From Idiomarina sp. UBA6142 (GTDB lineage Bacteria; Pseudomonadota; Gammaproteobacteria; Enterobacterales; Alteromonadaceae): a stretch of DNA of 5,412 nt. Below the pieces are notes generated by a model. The model saw only the letters and a program-made list of their open reading frames with translations. It made no database searches and was not told the origin of the DNA. Below, piece by piece: positions 1-5,412 of this stretch. The stretch lies in the NCBI GenBank assembly GCA_002423905.1, contig DIVC01000107.1:2578-7989 (forward strand), written 5' to 3'. Each line of letters starts with the position of its first letter. Within the stretch, counting starts at the first letter, position 1. The position numbers and the translations under genes are program-made.

Positions 1-741
1 CGTAACGCTATCGAAATTGCCCAAGAAAGCCTGCGTGAAATCACCGGTCGGTATCACCAGCAACTATCGCGTCTTGATACGACAAAGTTTGCCCCTGAAT
101 CGCCACAGCCTACTGATGCGAAAACCTGGGTGACTATCGCGGAAGACAAAAACTTGCAGTTATTGGTGCAACGGGTTGCGGTTGAAATTGCTGACCAAGA
201 GATTGATTTAGCGCGTAATGGGCATTTACCAAAAGTGTCATTATCGGCCAGTTACACCACCAGTGATGGTCGCTCAGAGTCTGGTGGTACGGTAAACAAT
301 TCGCCGCGACTCGACAGCAACTCAATTGGTCTAAGCGTAACCGTACCTATCTTTACGGGCTTCCGCACCAGTTCACAAGTCGATCAAGCGCGTGAATCGT
401 TCGTAGCAAGTAGCCAGCAGCTTGAGTTTGTCCGGCGTAATGTTGAGCGTTCGGTACGCAGTTCGTACTATGACGTGGTTGCCTCAGTAGCCACCATAAA
501 AGCGCTTGAACAAGCGGTTATCTCTGCTGAGAGTGCATTAAAAGCAACACAAACAGGTTTTGAAGTTGGTACCCGGACCATTGTGGATGTATTAGACAGT
601 ACCCGTAACTTGTTCAACGCTCGTCGTAATCTTTCCACTGCGCGTTACGGTTATATTCGCCAGTACTTAAATCTGAAACAAGCTTCAGGACAAATTACTG
701 AGCAAGATCTGGTAGCGATTAACGCAAGCTTGACCCGATGA
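1..741 (+). CDS. tolC: TolC family outer membrane efflux duct, 3' part (5' end outside window)
   Basis: TolC forms a trimeric outer-membrane beta-barrel with a long periplasmic alpha-helical tunnel. It is the exit duct for RND and ABC drug pumps and for type I secretion. The frame is open from the left edge, giving 246 visible residues, about the second half of the protein. By recalled alignment to E. coli TolC, recognisable blocks run in order: EITGRY (nt 34-51), NGHLP (214-228), a barrel strand ending in VPIFTGF (343-363), the helix around QTVRSS-like ERSVRSSYY (445-471), VGTRTIVDVLD (565-597), and the final EQDLVAINASL (697-732). The gate residues equivalent to Arg367, Asp371 and Asp374 are kept, but Tyr362 is Phe here (559-561). 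The protein stops just after the conserved core and lacks the roughly 40-residue C-terminal tail of E. coli TolC. A GTG at 130 is not the start, because homology continues upstream of it. The stop overlaps the lpxL start. Confidence 0.95.
   Translation, partial: RNAIEIAQESLREITGRYHQQLSRLDTTKFAPESPQPTDAKTWVTIAEDKNLQLLVQRVAVEIADQEIDLARNGHLPKVSLSASYTTSDGRSESGGTVNNSPRLDSNSIGLSVTVPIFTGFRTSSQVDQARESFVASSQQLEFVRRNVERSVRSSYYDVVASVATIKALEQAVISAESALKATQTGFEVGTRTIVDVLDSTRNLFNARRNLSTARYGYIRQYLNLKQASGQITEQDLVAINASLTR
738..741 (+). other. ATGA stop/start overlap joining tolC to lpxL
   Basis: The four bases ATGA hold the lpxL ATG (738-740) and the tolC TGA (739-741). The 20 bases upstream contain no clear Shine-Dalgarno sequence. 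This suggests that lpxL is translated mainly by ribosomes that have just finished tolC, and that the two genes share one transcript. The overlap is seen directly; the coupling is inferred. Confidence 0.75.
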
Positions 742-1670
742 ATATCATTGAAAAACCAAAATTTGAGCTACGGTTTGTGCTACCAAAATATTGGTTAACT
801 TGGCTCGGAGCAGGTTTTTTATATCTGATTTCATGGTTACCTTACCGCTGGCAGTTGGCCCTTGGGCGAACTGTCGGCCGGCTATTTTATCGTTTTGTGC
901 CCAAACGCGCAGCTATTGCCCGGCGTAATTTAGAGCTATGTTTCCCCGAAAAATCTGCCGATACTATTGAAGCCATGGTGAAAACCAACATGGAAAATAC
1001 TGGTATTGCCTTTTTCGAAACAGGTATGGCTTGGTGGTGGCCCAATTGGCGTATTCAACGCAAATTACATGTGCATGGTGCCGAACACATAAACGCCCCG
1101 TTGCAAGAAGGTAAGGGCGTGCTCATGCTGTTGTTCCACTTTTTAAGTTTAGAACTGCATGTACGTATGCACGGTTTTGTGCAACCTGCCGTTGGGCTCT
1201 ATCGACCGCACAATAATGCGGTGATGGAGTTTCTACAAACACGTGGGCGTATTCGATCGAATAAATATATGATTCCACGTACTGATGTGCGCAGTATGCT
1301 ACAAGCGCTCAATCAGGGTGATATTGCCGGTTATTTACCCGACCAAGACTACGGGCGCAAACGCACCGTGTTTGCGCCATTTTTTGCGGTGGCGGAAGCT
1401 AGTACCACCACCGGTACATTACTGTTTGCCGGAAATACCAAGTGTGCGGTGGTGCCGACCACCTGTCTGCGCCGTGCAGATGGCAGTGGTTACGATATTC
1501 ATTTTTATCCACAGTTTGAAAACTTCCCCACCACCGACGAAGTGGCCGATGTTACCCGCGTTAACAAAATGGTGGAGTTTGCTATCAACCAGGCACCAGA
1601 ACAGTACCTGTGGGTCCATCGGCGGTTTAAAACTCGCCCTAACCCAGATGACCCTGACCTGTATCGCTGA
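738..1670 (+). CDS. lpxL: Lipid A biosynthesis lauroyl acyltransferase (LpxL/HtrB family)
   Basis: LpxL is an inner-membrane enzyme facing the cytoplasm. It transfers a fatty acyl chain, laurate in E. coli, from acyl-ACP onto Kdo2-lipid IVA, a late step of lipid A assembly. The 310-residue length matches the E. coli enzyme (306). An N-terminal hydrophobic segment at about residues 18-36 contains YWLTWLG, as in E. coli. RRNLELCFPE (62-71) and ETGMAWWWP (94-102) are close matches to the family. The catalytic HX4E motif is His134 to Glu139 in HFLSLE. Also present are YRPHNN (155-160), PDQDYG (201-206), the ATTTGT-like STTTGT (222-227), and the C-terminal APEQYLWVHRRFKTRP (286-301). The N-terminus aligns with E. 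coli from its first residues, so the ATG at 738 is well supported. LpxP, the cold-induced palmitoleoyl paralogue, cannot be excluded because the acyl preference is not readable here. The last 32 bases overlap glnE on the other strand. Confidence 0.94.
   Translation: MNIIEKPKFELRFVLPKYWLTWLGAGFLYLISWLPYRWQLALGRTVGRLFYRFVPKRAAIARRNLELCFPEKSADTIEAMVKTNMENTGIAFFETGMAWWWPNWRIQRKLHVHGAEHINAPLQEGKGVLMLLFHFLSLELHVRMHGFVQPAVGLYRPHNNAVMEFLQTRGRIRSNKYMIPRTDVRSMLQALNQGDIAGYLPDQDYGRKRTVFAPFFAVAEASTTTGTLLFAGNTKCAVVPTTCLRRADGSGYDIHFYPQFENFPTTDEVADVTRVNKMVEFAINQAPEQYLWVHRRFKTRPNPDDPDLYR
1639..1670. other. Tail-to-tail coding overlap of lpxL and glnE
   Basis: The lpxL stop TGA is at 1668-1670 (+). The glnE stop TAG reads leftward at 1641-1639 (-). 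The 32 bases between their outer edges are translated on both strands. On the + strand they encode LpxL residue 301 (in part) to 310, and on the - strand they encode about the last nine residues of GlnE. The conserved RRFKTRP of LpxL ends exactly where the overlap begins. Confidence 0.9.
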
Positions 1671-4410
1671 AAAACTGCTGCCATAATTGCTGCACCGCCG
1701 AACGTTCCTCAGTAAACGTTTTTAACGTCAGCGCAGGATGATTATCCAGCGCTAAACGATGCACTTCAGCCCGATAGGCCAAATAGGCAGCAACCAGCTG
1801 CTCTGCTGCTGGTACTGTTAACACCCCACATAGGGCGGCTTGTTCAAGAATACGAATATTGTCAGTGTAGATGGCTAGTTGCGGGTGCTGCTGGCTAAAT
1901 CGTAAGACCAAATATTGCACCAAAAACTCGATATCGGTAATACCACCAAGCCCCTGCTTTAAATCAAAGTACTCGACACCACTACGCGATAAATGCTCAC
2001 GCATTTTACTGCGCATCTGCAATACTTCATGCCGCAACAGCTGGTCGTCACGATGGCGCTGCAACAGTTGGCAACGAATGTCGCGTAGGCGCTGCTGCAT
2101 GTCAGGCACGCCATAAACTGGGCGGGCGCGCACCAGCGCTTGTAATTCCCACGTCCACGCATCTTGTTCCAAATAGCTGGCATAGGTTGATAACCGTGTC
2201 ACCATCAACCCAGATTTACCATCGGGTCGTAGCCGCAAATCTATATCGTACAACGTGCCAATCAAGGTCTTGGTAGTAAAGATATGCAATACCCGTTGCG
2301 CCAAGCGCAAATAGAACTGTTGCACCTCAAGCGGGCGTGCTCCATCGGTTTCTTGATGGTAATCAGCGTCACTGATAAATACCAAATCAAGATCTGACCC
2401 ATAGCCAAGCTCCAAGCCGCCTAACTTACCATATGCCATCACCGCGAAACCGGTATCGGTCAGATCACGACCTGGCGGAGAGCCGTGTTTTTCAACCAAC
2501 TGCTGCCACGCTAAGGCAACGACGCGGCTGATCATCGCTTCCGCCAAGTAACTCAAGTGGTCACTCACCTTCATCAACGCTAAGCCACCGCTGATATCCG
2601 CTGCTGCAACTTTCAATTGCAGCACTTGGCGCGCCTGACGTAAGGCATTCATCTGTGCCTCTAAATCGTCTTCATGTTCGGGAATACGCAGTAAATATTC
2701 ATCCAATAATTGCGGGTACTGTTGGTATTCAGGTAATTGATATAACTGCTGAGGAACAATTAACTCATCCAATAACAGTGGGTAATTTGCCAAATGATTA
2801 CTCAACCACTGACTTGCACCACAGAGCTTGAGGAGTTGCTCCCGAGCTCCCTGATTTTCCAACAACAGTTCAATATATGCGGTACGCGAGCTGATTTTCT
2901 TCAAAAGTTGTAACAACCGCTCTAGCAACAGCAAAGGCTGCGCACTAGCGAAGGTGCGCTGCAACAAGATAGGGAGTAGTTTCGCCATGGCTTTGCGCCC
3001 ACGAGGACCACTACCGCGCTTGCGCAATTCCTGCCGCAACTGCTGAATATGCTGCCACGCAGCCGCTGCATCTGGCGCTGTTAAGCCATGTTCCGCTAGA
3101 ATCGCTTGCGCCGCGTCATCATCAATCATATCTTGCCAAAGCAACTGCAGCGGGCCGATTTCCTCTTCCTCAGCCACTTCGTTGCCGATCACGTCGCGAA
3201 ATTGTGCATGCACCCGTGCCATCACCTGCTGCAATTCATCAACAAACGCGTGCCAGTTAGTTCCCATGGCCTGCGCCACGCGCTGCTGGTTAACGCTATC
3301 GGTCGGTAAGGTCTGAGTTTGCTGATCATCGATTTGCTGCAGCACGTGCTCGACCTTGCGCAGATATGCATAGCTTTGCAACAATTCCTGCACAGTATTT
3401 TGGCTCAGTAACTCTAACTCAGCGATAGCGGCATAGGCCTGATATAACGACTGGGTTTGTAACTGCCGTTGCTGGCCGCCGCGAATCAGCTGAAATACCT
3501 GCGCGATAAACTCGATTTCACGAATACCGCCAGCACCCAGTTTGATGTTGTACTGCCGCCCAAGCCGCTTACTTTCTTGGGTGATCAGCTGTTTCATGAT
3601 GCGTAACGAGTCAATCGCAGAAAAATCGATATAACGACGATACACAAATGGCCGCAGGAGACTATGTAGTTCTTGCTGTTGGTGCAGATCAGCGCCAATC
3701 AATCGTGCCTTGACCATGGCATAGCGCTCCCAATCTCGCCCCTGCTCCTGGTAGTAGTATTCTAGTGCAGCAAGGCTAGCCACTAATGGGCCTGACTGAC
3801 CAAACGGTCGTAACCGCAAGTCGACCCGAAACACTCGGCCATCGGCAGTGACCGGATCCAACAAAGCCACCAATGCTTGCGCCAAGCGGGTAAAAAATAC
3901 GCCATTTTCTATTGGCTTACGAGGATGATCGGTCTCACCTTGGTGGGCATAGCAAAAAATCAGATCAATATCGGATGAAAAGTTCAGCTCACCACCACCC
4001 AACTTACCCATGCCAATGACGGCCAGCTGTTGTTCTTCCCCCTGCTCATCACGGGGACAACCAAAACGTTCGACAAAGCGCGGCATTAACCACTGTTTCG
4101 CAGCATCAATAAAGGCATCAGCGGAGGCACTGAGCTGTCGTAATACCTGTTCCAAGGGTAACCATCCGAGTAAATCTGCTGCGGCTATTTCAACGTACCA
4201 GCGCTGCCGTAACCGCCGTAACTGTTGCTGCGCAGTGGCCTCGTCAGTGCAGTTTGCCAACGCCTGTTGTAGCAGCGGGAGGTAATCATCGGCAGCGGTT
4301 ATGCGGTTGCTGTGATGCAATGATTCAAGGGCATCGGGCTGCTGCGCGATCACCCGCTCAATAAAGGGGCTCACCTGCAGTAGCCAGTGGCGTTGGTCGG
4401 CAGTAAGCAT
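1639..4410 (-). CDS. glnE: Bifunctional glutamine synthetase adenylyltransferase / adenylyl-removing enzyme
   Basis: GlnE is a cytoplasmic enzyme that attaches AMP from ATP to a tyrosine of glutamine synthetase, and removes it by phosphorolysis. PII proteins and glutamine control the balance. The protein has 923 residues (E. coli 946) and both nucleotidyltransferase domains. The N-terminal adenylyl-removing domain has GMGKLGGGELNFSSDID (133-149, metal ligands Asp147 and Asp149), VDLRLRPFG (196-204), QEQGRDWERY (221-230) and GAGGIREIEF (292-301). An acidic linker (411-418) and a central region with GPRGR (468-472) follow. The C-terminal adenylyltransferase domain has MKVSDHL (613-619), YGKLGGLELGYGSDLD (660-675, Asp673 and Asp675), IDLRLRP (723-729), WTWELQALVRAR (752-763) and GGITDIEF (822-829). 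The ATG is fixed by an in-frame stop two codons upstream. About 10.6% of residues are glutamine, which is high. The C-terminus runs a few residues past the E. coli end, into lpxL. Confidence 0.99.
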   Translation of the reverse strand: MLTADQRHWLLQVSPFIERVIAQQPDALESLHHSNRITAADDYLPLLQQALANCTDEATAQQQLRRLRQRWYVEIAAADLLGWLPLEQVLRQLSASADAFIDAAKQWLMPRFVERFGCPRDEQGEEQQLAVIGMGKLGGGELNFSSDIDLIFCYAHQGETDHPRKPIENGVFFTRLAQALVALLDPVTADGRVFRVDLRLRPFGQSGPLVASLAALEYYYQEQGRDWERYAMVKARLIGADLHQQQELHSLLRPFVYRRYIDFSAIDSLRIMKQLITQESKRLGRQYNIKLGAGGIREIEFIAQVFQLIRGGQQRQLQTQSLYQAYAAIAELELLSQNTVQELLQSYAYLRKVEHVLQQIDDQQTQTLPTDSVNQQRVAQAMGTNWHAFVDELQQVMARVHAQFRDVIGNEVAEEEEIGPLQLLWQDMIDDDAAQAILAEHGLTAPDAAAAWQHIQQLRQELRKRGSGPRGRKAMAKLLPILLQRTFASAQPLLLLERLLQLLKKISSRTAYIELLLENQGAREQLLKLCGASQWLSNHLANYPLLLDELIVPQQLYQLPEYQQYPQLLDEYLLRIPEHEDDLEAQMNALRQARQVLQLKVAAADISGGLALMKVSDHLSYLAEAMISRVVALAWQQLVEKHGSPPGRDLTDTGFAVMAYGKLGGLELGYGSDLDLVFISDADYHQETDGARPLEVQQFYLRLAQRVLHIFTTKTLIGTLYDIDLRLRPDGKSGLMVTRLSTYASYLEQDAWTWELQALVRARPVYGVPDMQQRLRDIRCQLLQRHRDDQLLRHEVLQMRSKMREHLSRSGVEYFDLKQGLGGITDIEFLVQYLVLRFSQQHPQLAIYTDNIRILEQAALCGVLTVPAAEQLVAAYLAYRAEVHRLALDNHPALTLKTFTEERSAVQQLWQQFFSDTGQGHLG

Positions 4411-4416
4411 CGATTA
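4411..4416 (-). other. ygiF stop and glnE start in one frame, separated by one codon
   Basis: Read on the - strand, the sequence is TAA-TCG-ATG: the ygiF stop (4416-4414), one spacer codon (4413-4411) and the glnE ATG (4410-4408), all in the same frame. The spacing leaves no room for a promoter or terminator, so the genes almost certainly share a transcript and glnE is probably translationally coupled. Confidence 0.85.
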
Positions 4417-5412
4417 GAGGTCCCAATAAGGGTCTTGCTTTAATGCCGCACGCCGCGAATGCTCAAGCGCATAAAGTAGCGATTCCAGTTGCACTGTCTG
4501 CCAATTGAGCAAGCGGTCGGTGTTGACCTCATCGGTATCTTTGATCGCTTCACGCAGCAGTTTCAATGCCATAATTTCGCGAATACCACGAACCATATCT
4601 AGCCATGGAGCTCGAAATGCCTCTCGATCGTCGGCATCAAATAGAAAACCGAGACAATAACCAAGCTGCAATGAACCCTGCAGTACCGGTAAGTGCTTCA
4701 AGTAGTGCTCGGCTCTCAATTCATCCTGACGGCTAAACAAATCAATGACTTGTCGCCAATCATCACGCAACCTTTGCGCCGCCCAGGGTTTAAGGGATAA
4801 TTGCATCAATTCCGGATGACGCGGCTGCTGCGCACACAATTCACCAAGTTCAAGCAGGGTCAATTGATAATCATCACGCTTGCTAAGGTTTTGCACCAGC
4901 TCAAGCTGCACCGCATGCTGTTGTTGCTCGACAATATAGTCATACAGCTTCTGATGTTCAGCAAGAGCACGGTGATAAGCGCCATCGTCGGCGGTCAGCT
5001 CAGTTAAGCCATCGTAACGGCTTAACCAACCCAAATGTCCGAGCATCTGTTCCAGCCGTACAATATGATCATTCACATCCAGTTCGAGTGTCGCCAGTTG
5101 CTGTAACACCCCTTTACACAGCCGAATGCCATCGGTAATACCAGCAACCGCTGGCACTGAGGGGGTTTCGTTCAAGCAAGCATCATGATGCTGCCAACAT
5201 TGTAGCCCATAGGTGAGTGCACGATACAACCCGGTGCCCACGTCATCACCCTGAAACTGCTCAACAAAGTGTGTTTGTAGCTGTGGTTCAAGGGTGGTTT
5301 TGCCTGCCAGTAGATAGCCTCGAGCAGCCTTACTTAAGATTCCAGTGCGAGCATGAACACGGGTGATAAAACGCCGTGCTAATTTATAGGCATCGGCTAA
5401 TTGCCCGCCTTG
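4414..5412 (-). CDS. ygiF: Inorganic triphosphatase YgiF-type, CYTH-CHAD protein, 3' part (5' end outside window)
   Basis: E. coli YgiF has an N-terminal CYTH domain that hydrolyses inorganic tripolyphosphate with a divalent metal, and a C-terminal helical CHAD domain thought to bind phosphate-rich polymers. The frame is open to the right edge, so 332 residues are visible against 433 for the whole E. coli protein; most of the CYTH tunnel and its catalytic residues lie outside. The first visible residues, including KLARRF and ILSKAARGY (25-33), match the end of the CYTH domain in E. coli, which has SLSKAARGY. The rest is CHAD-like: helical, rich in Leu, Gln, His and charged residues, with CWQHHD (nt 5193-5176) matching the QWQYHE region of E. 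coli and DPYWDL at the end matching EPFW. The GTG at 5241 is not the start, because homology continues upstream. Position directly before glnE, as in E. coli, supports the call. CHAD is poorly conserved, so identification rests on the CYTH end plus synteny. Confidence 0.92.
   Translation of the reverse strand, partial: QGGQLADAYKLARRFITRVHARTGILSKAARGYLLAGKTTLEPQLQTHFVEQFQGDDVGTGLYRALTYGLQCWQHHDACLNETPSVPAVAGITDGIRLCKGVLQQLATLELDVNDHIVRLEQMLGHLGWLSRYDGLTELTADDGAYHRALAEHQKLYDYIVEQQQHAVQLELVQNLSKRDDYQLTLLELGELCAQQPRHPELMQLSLKPWAAQRLRDDWRQVIDLFSRQDELRAEHYLKHLPVLQGSLQLGYCLGFLFDADDREAFRAPWLDMVRGIREIMALKLLREAIKDTDEVNTDRLLNWQTVQLESLLYALEHSRRAALKQDPYWDL
4421..4424 (-). promoter_or_regulatory. Weak candidate ribosome binding site for glnE
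   Basis: GGGA on the - strand ends ten bases before the glnE ATG and lies within the last codons of ygiF. It is the only purine-rich match near the start. It is short and slightly far from the start codon, so re-initiation after the ygiF stop may matter more. Confidence 0.3.

Noticed and set aside
130..132. GTG as the start of a 203-residue protein
   Set aside because: The frame stays open to the left edge and the upstream residues match TolC, so the gene is cut by the window rather than starting here.
134..325. 63-residue - strand frame inside tolC (and 4801-5007 + strand inside ygiF)
   Set aside because: These are shadows of conserved coding sequence, with no ribosome binding site or homology recognised.
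730..758. TTGACC as a -35 element for an lpxL promoter
   Set aside because: No matching -10 hexamer lies at 16-18 bases, and transcription would start downstream of the lpxL ATG.
1621..1638. GGCG...CGCC inverted repeat just past the glnE stop
   Set aside because: The stem needs a bulge, no T-run follows on either strand, and the bases encode the conserved LpxL RRFKTRP motif.
1285..1686. 133-residue open frame on + strand inside lpxL and the glnE end
   Set aside because: It overlaps clearly homologous LpxL coding sequence in another frame, has no recognisable family features and is Cys/Pro/Thr-rich in the way shadow frames are.
1701..1723. AACGTT repeated 8 bases apart and followed by a T-run, as a terminator for tolC-lpxL
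   Set aside because: The stem is only six pairs with two G-C pairs, the loop is eight bases and the T-run is five; it also lies in GlnE codons, so chance is the simpler explanation.
1871..2116. Short open frames on both strands inside glnE (also 1959-2183, 3106-3309, 4010-4285)
   Set aside because: All lie within conserved GlnE motifs or domains in other frames, and their translations resemble no protein family.
5239..5241. GTG as the start of a 275-residue CHAD-only protein
   Set aside because: The frame continues to the right edge with the YgiF-like SKAARGY segment, so a full CYTH-CHAD gene cut by the window is more likely.

Overview
The window is an ordinary core-genome stretch from a gammaproteobacterium. 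All four genes are recognisable orthologues of Escherichia coli proteins (TolC, LpxL, GlnE, YgiF). They differ enough from the enteric versions, at moderate GC, to suggest a free-living, possibly marine lineage such as Alteromonadales/Idiomarinaceae. That placement is an inference and only weakly held.

Layout: two convergent pairs fill the window with almost no non-coding DNA. On the + strand, the 3' half of tolC (1-741, 5' end outside the window) overlaps lpxL (738-1670) by the four bases ATGA. On the - strand, the 3' three quarters of ygiF (5412-4414, 5' end outside) is followed after 3 bases by glnE (4410-1639). The two pairs meet tail to tail, with the last 32 bases of lpxL and glnE overlapping (1639-1670). 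No stretch longer than 3 bases is free of a gene, and no RNA gene, mobile element, CRISPR array or convincing terminator was seen.

Function: the left pair serves the outer membrane. TolC is the trimeric export duct, and LpxL adds the secondary acyl chain to lipid A. The right pair concerns nitrogen and phosphate metabolism. GlnE adenylylates and de-adenylylates glutamine synthetase, and YgiF is a CYTH-CHAD inorganic triphosphatase. ygiF-glnE is also adjacent in E. coli, where hldE follows glnE and tolC lies a few tens of kb or less away in convergent orientation (recalled from the E. coli map). Here hldE is absent from that position and lpxL sits directly against glnE.

No undescribed system was found. 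Points worth a second look are the overlap of two variable protein tails, the unusual glutamine content of the right pair, the in-frame ygiF/glnE junction, and a Tyr-to-Phe change at the TolC periplasmic gate.
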